From: an uncultured Acidobacteriota bacterium
GTDB lineage: Bacteria; Acidobacteriota; Blastocatellia; RBC074
Direction: 5' to 3'
DNA length: 36,401 nucleotides
Assembly: GCA_903828635.1 (NCBI GenBank)
Contig: CAIKMY010000185.1
Span: 1-36,401 of the forward strand
The notes under the pieces are model-generated. The model was not told where the DNA came from. It worked only from the letters and a program-made list of their open reading frames with translations, and made no database searches. Within the stretch, counting starts at the first letter, position 1; every line of letters begins with the position of its first letter. Below, in pieces: positions 17,037 through 25,295 of this stretch. The position numbers and the translations under genes are program-made.

Positions 17037-18314
17037 ATGTCGCCAGTAATCGCTGAGAAGAAAGATTGTCTGGATAATGACTCGACGCCGTCGATCGACT
17101 CCGGTCATCGTTACCTGGTGCTTGGAGCAGGGTGTGCCGGCCTGAGTCTTGTCTGGCACATGCTCGAGGCGGGAATCAACGATCCAATCCTGGTGCTTGA
17201 ACAGCGGCGTGAATATGTCAACGACCGGACATGGTGTTACTGGAATGTTGAACCGACAGCCTTTGATGATCTGGCTGATTTCTCGTGGTGTAAATGGGAA
17301 GTAGTGGCAGAGGGAACGACGGCCAAAGCCGAGGCTGGATCAGCGAGACTGCCCTATATTTTCCTCGCAAGTGACAGATTCTATCAACGGGTGCTTGACC
17401 GGATTGCCGCATCACCGAACGTGACGCTGCTGCTTGGTCAGCAGGTTCTCAGGGTTGAGGAGCGGGCCGATGCGGTCATCGTGCGCACCGCGGCGGCGAC
17501 CTATAGCGGCGAGCGGCTTTTTGACAGCAGCGGCTGGCGACCGGCAGCAGGTGGGCGGCACTCAAAATGGCTGCAGCACTTTCGTGGTCAGCGGATCAGG
17601 ACCGAGCGCCCGGTATTCAACCCGTCGCGTCTGACGCTGATGGATCATCGGGTTTCGCAGAAGGATGGCCCCCACTTCGTTTATCTGCTGCCTTTTTCTC
17701 CAAATGAGGCGTTGGTCGAGAATACCTATCTCTTTGCAGCCAGTATCTCACCAGCTCGCCACCGGGCCGAGATCGCCGACTATCTTGCACAATTCCACGG
17801 TCTTGGTCCGCGCGATTACGAGGTACTGGGTGAGGAGCACGGCACGATTCCGATGGGGGGAGGAGCGGGAGTCGTCAGGACGGATCGGATCGAGCGAATC
17901 GGTCTGGCAGGCGGAGCGGCCAGGTCCGCAACGGGTTATGCTTTTCTCAGAATCCAGCGTCAGTGTTGTGATATCGCCCGGCGGATGGCTGCAGGCAGCT
18001 TGAAGGCCCGGAGTGGCACTGTCCCGGGGGGGAGGAAGTATCGGATCTTTGATGCGATCATGCTCGCGGCGCTGGCTCGCTCGCCGCACCTTGCTCCAGC
18101 CTTCTTCACGACACTCTTTCAGCGATCTCCAGCCGAGAGCGTCGTTCGATTCCTGACCGAGCGCAGCAGTATCAGGGATGATATCTGGATTATCCGTTCG
18201 CTCTTCAAATGGGATTTTGTGCGCATGCTGTTGCGTATCTTCTGGCGGCAGCCGGAGAGTGAGGCACGACAGGTAATTGATTCGGCACCTCTGACAAAAG
18301 CGCTGCCGAGGTAA
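17037..18314 (+). CDS. crtY: Lycopene beta-cyclase CrtY
   Basis: This 425-residue flavoprotein converts lycopene to beta-carotene, the substrate of Blh. The N-terminal dinucleotide fold is YLVLGAGCAGLSLVWHMLEAG with LVLEQR closing the second strand. NDRTWCYW matches the conserved H/R-TWS-W segment of CrtY. Further family features are FDSSGWRP, the MDHRV and FVYLLPFSPNEALVENTY region, HGTIPMGGG and GLAGGAARSATGYAF. GGAGG (17026-17030) lies 6 bases before ATG 17037; a GTG at 17034 directly before it is an alternative start. crtE, crtB and crtI are absent nearby, so only the last step to beta-carotene is linked to the rhodopsin. It converges with the minus-strand gene ending at 18340. Confidence 0.93.
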   Translation: MSPVIAEKKDCLDNDSTPSIDSGHRYLVLGAGCAGLSLVWHMLEAGINDPILVLEQRREYVNDRTWCYWNVEPTAFDDLADFSWCKWEVVAEGTTAKAEAGSARLPYIFLASDRFYQRVLDRIAASPNVTLLLGQQVLRVEERADAVIVRTAAATYSGERLFDSSGWRPAAGGRHSKWLQHFRGQRIRTERPVFNPSRLTLMDHRVSQKDGPHFVYLLPFSPNEALVENTYLFAASISPARHRAEIADYLAQFHGLGPRDYEVLGEEHGTIPMGGGAGVVRTDRIERIGLAGGAARSATGYAFLRIQRQCCDIARRMAAGSLKARSGTVPGGRKYRIFDAIMLAALARSPHLAPAFFTTLFQRSPAESVVRFLTERSSIRDDIWIIRSLFKWDFVRMLLRIFWRQPESEARQVIDSAPLTKALPR

Positions 18315-18339
18315 TGCCGCAGAGGGAGAATGGTACAGG

Positions 18340-18885
18340 CTATCTGACCGGTGACAGCCTCTCAAAGATGAGGGTTATTTGCGAACTCTTGACGCCAATT
18401 TCCCGAGTACGAAGGATTCTCAGTGCCCGGCCACCGTCGATCAATTCCCAGATCTCACTCGTGATCAGCGTCACCGGCTGGCCGCGGTCATCACCTGAGA
18501 TAGTCGATTTGAGCCGGAGGGACCGCCCCTTGTCGAGGACTTTGGCTTCAAGTTCCATGGTCCCGGCAATCGGGCGAACGACCTCGGCGGATGTTTCAGT
18601 ACCATCGAGTCGAAAGGTGAGCGGCTCTGATGGCTGCATTTTGCCGCGAATGCGCGTCTTCTGATCAATGGTCAATTCGTTCTTATCGCGAGTGACAAAG
18701 AGCAACAGGTCGGCATTGCCAAGGCCTCCGGTCAGACCCTCGCTGCGCTCGCGATTGAGCTGCCAATTCCCCTCAAATTCGGCAATTGTTGGCTGGCCTC
18801 CGGCATCCGTGGCGGTGAGGGAGAGCAGTCTGCTGACCAGCAGCAGGCTGACCACCGCAGACCGGGGGATAATCCCCGGCCTCAT
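18340..18885 (-). CDS. Small secreted protein, lipocalin-like
   Basis: The likely mature gene is 181 residues from ATG 18885, giving a signal-peptide N-terminus (MRPGIIPRSAVVSLLLVSRLL). The longer reading from 19182 overlaps the DUF4340 gene and has shadow-like composition. The rest is beta-rich: FEGNWQLNRERSEG, LTIDQKTRIRGK, LRLKSTISGDD and ITSEIWELIDGGRALRI, the pattern of small extracytoplasmic lipocalin-like domains. It follows the DUF4340 gene by 7 bases, so it belongs to the ABC operon. An in-frame ATG at 18912 is a possible alternative start. No specific function is recognised. Confidence 0.7.
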   Translation of the reverse strand: MRPGIIPRSAVVSLLLVSRLLSLTATDAGGQPTIAEFEGNWQLNRERSEGLTGGLGNADLLLFVTRDKNELTIDQKTRIRGKMQPSEPLTFRLDGTETSAEVVRPIAGTMELEAKVLDKGRSLRLKSTISGDDRGQPVTLITSEIWELIDGGRALRILRTREIGVKSSQITLIFERLSPVR

Positions 18886-18892
18886 GGTTTCA

Positions 18893-20230
18893 TTACTCTT
18901 TAACGATCTCATCAATTTTAAAGCTGAGGCTGTCCAGTATCGACTGGGGCACTTTATAAATATCAGGGCGCCCCTCAACGCGCAGATAGGCACTGCCATC
19001 CTTTGCCTTTGAGATCCTGATGGTCGTCGATTTGGCATCCTTGCCGGTGAGGCGCAACTCAACGGCGGGAGCCGCGAGCAGCACTGAGATCGCGGCGTCG
19101 GGTTTTTCAATGATTTCACTGGCTCGCGTTTCGAGCGGGTCGAGGAAGATCGAGGCATTGGCCTCTTTCTCCTTCTTGTCAACCGGCTGGCGGATCAGCC
19201 ATTTGCCATCGGTCGAGTGCTGCGCGACGAGGGTCAGGTTGGGATTTTTAAGGCGTACCTCGGAGAGCTCATCCTCGCTGACCTTGATGAAGGCTTTGCT
19301 CTTCAGACGAAAGAGCTTTGTTTCAAGCTTGTCAAAGAGGGAAGCCGTAACCTTGAATATTTGTGGTTTGTCGGAGACGCGAGCATAGTAATCGTCACCG
19401 ACCCTGGCCCCGATGGAGATCGACTTCTGAGTGCCGGATGTCAGTTTGGTGGTAAAGACCGTCCCCGGCTGATCGAGGCCGAATTTGGCCGCCTCGGCGT
19501 CATTCTCGCTGACGAATTCGCTGGCTTCGGCGGAGGTGATGCCGGAGAGAAGGGTACTGATTTCGCTCTCATCGGCGTCGATGGCTGCAGGTCGGGTAAT
19601 GCGCCAGACATCATTTTCGCGTGTCAGTTCAAAGCTGCCGGAACTGTTGACGAAGGTCGCCTGCGAGAGGTCGGTTTGTGTGCCACCAATCAGCGTCCGG
19701 TCACGGAACTCGCTGAGTGGCTTGTCCGAGCTGGTCAGCAGGGAGAGCCCGATCATCGACACATTGAGGCCACCATTCGACCCCCCACCAAGACGAGCAT
19801 AGGCCGAGTTGCCAATGACATCTTTCGCGCCGATTTCAATGACCTTTGACTGGCCGTTCTTCAGCTTCATTTCCAGCCTGATAGCGGCCGGATCGAGCCC
19901 GAATCCCTTGAGATCCTCGGTCGAAGCGGCAAATTCGCGTTCAACCTGCGGACTGGTCAGGTCATTGACCAGTGAATTGATTGCCGATTCGCCGGCTGCC
20001 GCCTTCAGTGGGGCTTCGATCACCCACTTGTCGCCATCCTGGCGGAAGAGAATCGTCTCGCCATTACGCCTGAGTTCAATCGAGGCGATCTCTTCACGCT
20101 TCACTTCCCAGGCCGGTTTCGAACTCTTCTCCTCTTCATCACGGGGCTTCCCGGGTTTGTACTCAAGAAAGTAGACGGCCAGTCCAAGTCCGAGTGCTAT
20201 CAATAGTAAGATCAGAGTATTGCGTTTCAT
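18893..20230 (-). CDS. DUF4340 membrane-anchored protein
   Basis: This 445-residue protein has an N-terminal membrane anchor (about 5-23, LILLLIALGLGLAVYFL), a charged linker rich in Lys and Glu, and repeated DUF4340 modules. Typical strings are IASIELRRNGETILFRQDGDKWVIEAP (shown in part), a second VWRITRP block, and KWLIRQPVDKKE. DUF4340 proteins are regularly found after GldG-like genes of uncharacterised ABC transporters, as here with an 18-base gap. The repeated beta-rich modules probably sit outside the cytoplasmic membrane; the molecular role is unknown. Confidence 0.88.
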   Translation of the reverse strand: MKRNTLILLLIALGLGLAVYFLEYKPGKPRDEEEKSSKPAWEVKREEIASIELRRNGETILFRQDGDKWVIEAPLKAAAGESAINSLVNDLTSPQVEREFAASTEDLKGFGLDPAAIRLEMKLKNGQSKVIEIGAKDVIGNSAYARLGGGSNGGLNVSMIGLSLLTSSDKPLSEFRDRTLIGGTQTDLSQATFVNSSGSFELTRENDVWRITRPAAIDADESEISTLLSGITSAEASEFVSENDAEAAKFGLDQPGTVFTTKLTSGTQKSISIGARVGDDYYARVSDKPQIFKVTASLFDKLETKLFRLKSKAFIKVSEDELSEVRLKNPNLTLVAQHSTDGKWLIRQPVDKKEKEANASIFLDPLETRASEIIEKPDAAISVLLAAPAVELRLTGKDAKSTTIRISKAKDGSAYLRVEGRPDIYKVPQSILDSLSFKIDEIVKE

Positions 20231-20248
20231 TTTGCGATGACCAGTCTT

Positions 20249-21775
20249 TTATCTCCGCTTCCACCAGACATAGGCGCCACTGCCGAGCACCGCCAGCGGA
20301 AAGATGATGACGATCAGCCAGAAGAAGGTGCGCTGCTGGCTTTCGGTCATGGTGACGCTGCGGTTGGTCGGGCTCTTCGGGCGAATGGAGATCAGGTCCT
20401 CCTCCTGTGCCAGCCAGTTGACGGTGTTGAGAAAGAGGTCGCCATTACCGGCAAGGCGGGCATAATTGTTGTCGGCGAAATCAGAGTCACCAATGACCAC
20501 GAGTCGTGCTTCCTTGTCACCGACCATACGCGTCGCCGTGACACCGAGCGTGACGGGTCCATTGGTATCCTTACCCTCGTCAAATTGAGCTTCGCCACCC
20601 TTGAGCTCGGTTTCGCCCCAGCTCCGCTCGGATGTCTTGAGCAACTCAACGATGGTTGGATCGCTCTTCGATGAGTCGGCCGGTTTGACCGAGCGTGCCA
20701 GCGGGAAGAATGTCGCCGTCCGGCTCATGTCTTTGGTGATTGGATGGGCACCATAAGTGGTGGCCATCGGCACGGCCGGTCCGGTACCAAAGAGTCGCCC
20801 AAGTCCGCTGGCATCGACTACGGTATCGTTCCCGAGGCTGATGTTCCAGGCCTGGAGCAGTTCACCGGTACCGGGATCGATCTCGGGATCGACCATCAGG
20901 AGAGCTTTGCCACCCGCTTCGAGAAACTTTGAGATAATTGCCACTTCAGGGCCGAGCAGGGCCTTCTTCGGGCCGGCAATGACGACTACTGAGCAATCGG
21001 CCGGTACCTGATTCTCGGTGACGAGATTGATTGACCGCGTCTGATAATTCTCATTCTGCAGTGCCTTGTCGATTGAACCATAACCCTCCTGGTCCTGACC
21101 GGCGCGATCCTTTTCGCCATGCCCCTCGACAAAGCAGATATTCTTGAGCTGATCGCGCGTCACCTTGACGATCGCGTTGACGAGGTCAGACTCCGATGTC
21201 GCCGCCGGACGCTCGATCCGCTCGCCGGCAGCGACAATTGTCTCTCCCATCTGCTTGACATTGTATTTTCGGGCAACATCGGGCTTCTGCTGGGGGTCGA
21301 TCCGCTGGTAGCTGATCTGACGGGAGACCGACCTGAACTCCGCCATCTGGTCACTCAGTGTCTGGTCGTCCTGTTTGTCGAAGCGGATGATCTGAACCTC
21401 TTTCTTCAGACCGGTCAGCACCTTTTTGGTCTGATCCGCGAGGGTGTAGAGACCTTCGGATGTCAGATCAAAACGCTTGTGATAGCGGTATCCAAGGTAG
21501 TTGACCGCGACGAGGATGGCGAGAACCGCAAGCAGCAACCCTCCAAGGTTGGTTCCGGCCCTGCCGGATCGTCCGCGCATCCCGCTGGCGATCTTGTCGA
21601 TGTTGAGCGCTATTGACGCGGTGAGGAGCACAAGGCCGGCCGCGACAAGAGTGATGTTCGGCCAGGCCCAGACCTCCTGGATCGTATAGCGCACATAGCC
21701 CGCAATCGCCATTGCCGCGCCGACCAGTCCGGCCACCGGGCCGTATTCACGACTGATTGTATTGAAATTCTTCAT
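20249..21775 (-). CDS. GldG-family ABC transporter auxiliary protein
   Basis: This 508-residue protein has membrane helices near the N-terminus (about 13-30, 40-58 and 80-96) and one at the C-terminus (about 482-503), which bracket an extracytoplasmic domain. Family strings include RFDLTSEGLYTLADQTKKVL, ICFVEGHGEKD, VVVIAGPKKALL, LLMVDPEIDPGTG and VIGDSDFADNNY. This is the GldG/uncharacterised ABC auxiliary domain that accompanies a GldA ATPase and GldF permease, both encoded just upstream. In Bacteroidota this trio supports gliding; outside that group the substrate is unknown, so gliding should not be assumed here. Confidence 0.88.
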   Translation of the reverse strand: MKNFNTISREYGPVAGLVGAAMAIAGYVRYTIQEVWAWPNITLVAAGLVLLTASIALNIDKIASGMRGRSGRAGTNLGGLLLAVLAILVAVNYLGYRYHKRFDLTSEGLYTLADQTKKVLTGLKKEVQIIRFDKQDDQTLSDQMAEFRSVSRQISYQRIDPQQKPDVARKYNVKQMGETIVAAGERIERPAATSESDLVNAIVKVTRDQLKNICFVEGHGEKDRAGQDQEGYGSIDKALQNENYQTRSINLVTENQVPADCSVVVIAGPKKALLGPEVAIISKFLEAGGKALLMVDPEIDPGTGELLQAWNISLGNDTVVDASGLGRLFGTGPAVPMATTYGAHPITKDMSRTATFFPLARSVKPADSSKSDPTIVELLKTSERSWGETELKGGEAQFDEGKDTNGPVTLGVTATRMVGDKEARLVVIGDSDFADNNYARLAGNGDLFLNTVNWLAQEEDLISIRPKSPTNRSVTMTESQQRTFFWLIVIIFPLAVLGSGAYVWWKRR

Positions 21776-21800
21776 CTTCGACCTGTTCCTTCCAGCTTGC

Positions 21801-22597
21801 TTAGGCGCGTCTCCAGCGCATCGATTCGATCGTCCGCAACGTCAGAAAGAGTCCGAGCACCGTCACTGAGAGATAGAAGACGACGCTCGATGTATCGATT
21901 ACCCCCTGCGAGAATGAATCATAATGCTGCAGGATTGAGAGGTACTTGAGAATCTCTCCGGTAGTCGTCGATGCACCGCGCACCCCGAAGTCGAGAACCC
22001 AGAGCAGCAAAAAATGACGAAGGTCACCACTCCGGCAACAATCTGGCTCTCGGTCAGCGAAGAAATGAACGAGCCCAGCGCAATCAGCACGGCACCCAGC
22101 AGAACTATCCCGAGGTATCCTGATCCGACGATGCGCCAGGGCATTGCCGGATCGCTGTAGAGCGATACCATGAGGTGGTAGAAGAGTGTCGGTACGAGCA
22201 TGAGCAGAAAGAGTGCCAGTGATGCGAGGTACTTGCCAATGACAATCTGCAGCTCGGTCAGGGGCGAGGTCATGAGCATCTCCATCGTCCCGCGTTTGCG
22301 CTCTTCGGAATAGACTCCCATGGTCATCATTGGGACGAGGAAGAGCAGCAGTGTCGCGACCAGCCCGATGAAATTGCGGATGACCAGCCCCGGTACGTCC
22401 ATATCCGCCGGCCCTCCCATACGCTGTGCCTGCATCTGGGCCATGAATGAACGTTCGATGAGAATCGAGAGTATGTTCGCGAAAAAATATCCCGAGATCA
22501 CCAGAAAGAAGCCAATGACGATATAGGCGATCGGCGAGACGAAATAGCTCTTCATTTCGCGACGGAAGATTGCAAGGATCCCTTTCATCTGTCTCAC
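21801..22597 (-). pseudogene. ABC-2 permease, GldF-like, frameshifted
   Basis: Reading from 22597, the first frame gives an ABC-2 permease with six-helix character (FFLVISGYFF, GLVATLLLFLVPMMTMGVYSEERKRG, ASLALFLLMLVPTLFY, GIVLLGAVLIALG) and then ends in unrelated residues after VTFVIF. The lost C-terminus continues in another frame from 22010 as LLWVLDFG and SVTVLGLFLTLRTIESMRW. The break is at six T's on the minus strand (plus positions 22009-22014); one more T would restore a 265-residue protein of normal length. It could be an assembly error, a real mutation, or -1 slippage on the T-run. It lies between the ATPase and the GldG-like gene. Confidence 0.85.
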
Positions 22598-22646
22598 TCC
22601 ACGATGATAAACGTTCGCAGTTGGTGACCGCGGCGGATCAGGCCTC

Positions 22647-23600
22647 TCAGGCCGCCTCCTGCGTCGTCAACTGCATGAAAATGTCTTCGAGGCTCAGCGT
22701 GACTGAGCGCAGTTCGAGCAGCTCAAGCCCGCCACTGACCAGCCGTGAGGCAATCTGCCCGCGCAGGTCGAGCCCATGGCTGGTTTCAATATTGGCTGTT
22801 AGCTGCCCCTTCTCCGCGTTGGGCTGCAGCTCGAGGTTATTGATGCCCTCGACCGATCCGAGCGACTCGCTCAGCTTAGTGGCCGTCTCGTCGTCGCCAC
22901 CACGGACAGTGACGATGACGCGCTCTCCCTTGCTGACCTGTGCCGTCAGATTGCCCGGGGTGTCAATCGCCGCAATCTTTCCCTTGTTGATGATCACGAC
23001 CCGGTCGCAGGTCATCTCGACTTCGGGCAGGATATGGGTCGAAAGGATGATCGTATGTTCACCGGCAAGCCCCTTGATCAGATTGCGCACGTCTTTGATC
23101 TGGTTGGGATCGAGGCCCACCGTTGGCTCGTCGAGGATGACGACATCGGGGTTGTGGACGATTGCCTGGGCGATCCCGACACGCTGCTTGTAGCCGCGTG
23201 AGAGCCGCTTGATCAGCTCGCTCCGCCGGTCGGCCAGGTTGGTCATCTTCATTGCCTCTTCAACGCGCTTGGCGACATTGCCTGGCTCAACCCCTTTGAT
23301 CCGTGCGACGAAGCCAAGGTAGTCCTCGATCGACATCTCGGGATAAAGCGGTGGCGTCTCCGGCAGATAGCCAATTCGCCTGCGCACCTCCATCGACTGC
23401 TCGAAAACGTCGAATCCGGCAATTCGTGCCGTGCCGCTGGTTGCCGGCAGATAGCCCGTCAGAATGCGCATGGTCGTCGTCTTGCCCGCTCCGTTGGGAC
23501 CGAGGAATCCAAGAATCTCACCCTTACGGACCGTGAATGAGATGTCGTTGACGGCTCGCGCTATTCCATAGCTTTTGGTCAAATGATCAACTTCGATCAA
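22647..23600 (-). CDS. ABC transporter ATPase, GldA/NatA-like
   Basis: This 317-residue nucleotide-binding subunit has Walker A GPNGAGKTTT (about 34-43), a Q-loop YLPETPPLY, signature LSRGYKQRVGIAQAI, Walker B VVILDEPTVGLDP and H-loop LSTHILPEV. The extra 80-residue C-terminal part fits GldA-type ATPases. The start is TTG at 23600, with GGGAGG five bases upstream; an in-frame TGA at 23625-23627 excludes any start farther upstream. It pairs with the frameshifted permease 49 bases downstream. An eight-copy 10-bp repeat lies just before the gene. Confidence 0.93.
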   Translation of the reverse strand: MIEVDHLTKSYGIARAVNDISFTVRKGEILGFLGPNGAGKTTTMRILTGYLPATSGTARIAGFDVFEQSMEVRRRIGYLPETPPLYPEMSIEDYLGFVARIKGVEPGNVAKRVEEAMKMTNLADRRSELIKRLSRGYKQRVGIAQAIVHNPDVVILDEPTVGLDPNQIKDVRNLIKGLAGEHTIILSTHILPEVEMTCDRVVIINKGKIAAIDTPGNLTAQVSKGERVIVTVRGGDDETATKLSESLGSVEGINNLELQPNAEKGQLTANIETSHGLDLRGQIASRLVSGGLELLELRSVTLSLEDIFMQLTTQEAA

Positions 23601-23625
23601 GCTGGCCTCCCTGTGATCGGCAATT

Positions 23626-23705
23626 CATTGCCTGTCATTGCCTGTCATTGCCCGTCATTACCTGTCATTGCCCGTCATTGCCTGTTATTGCCCGTCATTG
23701 CCTGC
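23626..23705. repeat. 10-bp tandem repeat, eight copies
   Basis: Units of CATTGCCTGT with C/T and G/A variants fill 23626-23705 without spacers. On the minus strand each reads ACAGGCAATG or a close variant. The array begins 26 bases upstream of the TTG start of the ABC ATPase gene. Confidence 0.93.
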
Positions 23706-23799
23706 AGGCTACACCTTGTGAAATTGCAAATTCTATTCATGACAAAGCGCTCAGTCAAATGGGGTAGCATGGACTGCCGGGAGCGTGTCGCTTTTCCAA

Positions 23800-25161
23800 T
23801 CAGCCCCTGATCGCCGCAAGCATCTCCTGATCGGTAGAGTATTTGAAGAATTCGACCCCTTTCTGACTGGCGATGGCCGCCTCGGCAGCTTCGAGTCTGA
23901 CGACATCGGAGTAGTTAACAGCTTCGACGCTGCGATCGGCAAGGATCGTCGCGAGGTGCTCAAGTCGCTTATCGGGATCCTCTGCGGGGCCGGCCGGCCT
24001 GTTGGCAAGATAGCGATTGACGACGGCCATGCCCCGCTCACCATCGAGTTTGGCGCGCCCGACGACTCCATCCGAGGCGGATCTTGACCAGCCGATGACG
24101 AAGAGGCCGTCGCAGACGCTGCCCGCCTCGGGGTCATAGACCTGATAATCCTCGTCACCGGGAAAGTTCGGATCGGGTGTCGGGTTGCGAATGAACTCCG
24201 ATCCGGTGCAGGGCAGTCCGAGCTGTGCATCGACCTTGTCCCCGATAGCAAAGACGACCGTATCGCAGGGGATGTCGGTAAACTGACCGGTTCCCCTTGC
24301 CGAAAGCGAGTCTCCACGCCGGACAAGGATGGTATTCTCGACACGCAGTGCCCGAACCCGGCCGTTATCGTCGGTAAGGATTTCGGTTGGCGAACTGAGG
24401 AAGCGAAAAGTGAGCCGCGTCGGGCTCTCTCCCTCTTTCGATTTGGCACCACAGTGCCTGGTCAGATCCTTTCTGATCTTTTCGATATTCTCTTCGACGG
24501 CTTCGAGGTGGGGCCGGATCCGCTCCAGTTCGGCATCAAGGTCGGCCCGATCGATATTGGCGGCCACCGCCTGAATCTCGACATCCGTGTAGGCACGCTG
24601 AGCCGGCCCGCGGCGCGCCACGGCGATCACCTCGCCGATCTTGCGCTCGTGCACCAGCCAGTGGGCAATATCGACCATAACATTGCCGACGCCGATAATG
24701 GCCACACGGTTGCCGATCAGGAAGTCTTTCCTGCTGAATTCGGGCAGTCCGTTGTAATGGTAGACGAGATCCTTGGCGTGATAGACCGCCTGCGCCGTAT
24801 CTCCCGGAATCCCCAGCGCCTTGGTTCCCTGGGCGCCGGCGGCAACGACGATGGCCGATGGTTGCAGGATTTCCCGTACCTCGTCGATTGTCAGGTCGGC
24901 ACCCTGGCCGATCCTGATGTGGCCGCGATAATGTATTCGCGGGTTGCTCAGAATGGTACGAAACTGCTTCCGCACACCCTCTTTCAATTTGTGCTTGTTA
25001 AAATAAATGCCATACTCGACCAGCCCGCCCGGTTTGATATCGCGATTGAGGACGATGACATCGTGGCCAGCCTCGGCCAGCTTGCGAACGCCATAGATGC
25101 CGGCGGGGCCGGCTCCGATAGTTACGACCAGGTGGCCGCTGCGATTGATCTCTTCTGTCAT
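23800..25161 (-). CDS. NADPH-ferredoxin/adrenodoxin-type reductase (FprA family)
   Basis: This 453-residue flavoprotein should transfer electrons between NADPH and a ferredoxin. FAD is bound by IGAGPAGIYGVRKLAEAGHDV (about 17-37, shown in part), with VEYGIYFNKHKLK after it. The NADPH fold carries IIGVGNVMVDIAHWLV with the basic ARRGPAQ that selects NADPH. The C-terminal FAD element is GWSRSASDGVVGRAKLDGE, matching adrenodoxin reductases. No ferredoxin gene is adjacent. The ATG is preceded at 8 bases by AGGA, which is inside the first unit of an 11-bp tandem repeat. Confidence 0.9.
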   Translation of the reverse strand: MTEEINRSGHLVVTIGAGPAGIYGVRKLAEAGHDVIVLNRDIKPGGLVEYGIYFNKHKLKEGVRKQFRTILSNPRIHYRGHIRIGQGADLTIDEVREILQPSAIVVAAGAQGTKALGIPGDTAQAVYHAKDLVYHYNGLPEFSRKDFLIGNRVAIIGVGNVMVDIAHWLVHERKIGEVIAVARRGPAQRAYTDVEIQAVAANIDRADLDAELERIRPHLEAVEENIEKIRKDLTRHCGAKSKEGESPTRLTFRFLSSPTEILTDDNGRVRALRVENTILVRRGDSLSARGTGQFTDIPCDTVVFAIGDKVDAQLGLPCTGSEFIRNPTPDPNFPGDEDYQVYDPEAGSVCDGLFVIGWSRSASDGVVGRAKLDGERGMAVVNRYLANRPAGPAEDPDKRLEHLATILADRSVEAVNYSDVVRLEAAEAAIASQKGVEFFKYSTDQEMLAAIRG

Positions 25162-25162
25162 A

Positions 25163-25213
25163 TCAATAATCCTTCAATAATCCTTCAATAATCCTTCAGT
25201 AATCCCTCAGTAA
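25163..25213 (-). repeat. 11-bp tandem repeat carrying the Shine-Dalgarno of the reductase gene
   Basis: On the plus strand TCAATAATCCT is repeated at 25163-25173, 25174-25184 and 25185-25195, then a variant to 25206 and a partial copy to 25213. On the minus strand the unit is AGGATTATTGA, so three exact AGGA motifs are lined up before the reductase ATG; the nearest is 8 bases away. Confidence 0.92.
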
Positions 25214-25295
25214 CTCCCGGATGTTCTCCACGTCGCCGGGGGCAGTGTGCGGTGCAGGAACCGTCAATGGCGTGGCGCTATTGACGGTCCGGCGA

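Noticed and set aside
18886-19182. N-terminal extension of the small secreted protein
   Set aside because: It overlaps the DUF4340 gene and is rich in Arg, Ser and Pro; ATG 18885 opens directly on a signal peptide.
20249-23600. Gliding motility locus
   Set aside because: GldA/F/G-like ABC systems are widespread outside gliding bacteria and no other gld or spr genes are present.
24454-25191. 245-codon plus-strand open frame
   Set aside because: It is the antisense of the FprA-type reductase and has no recognisable domain.
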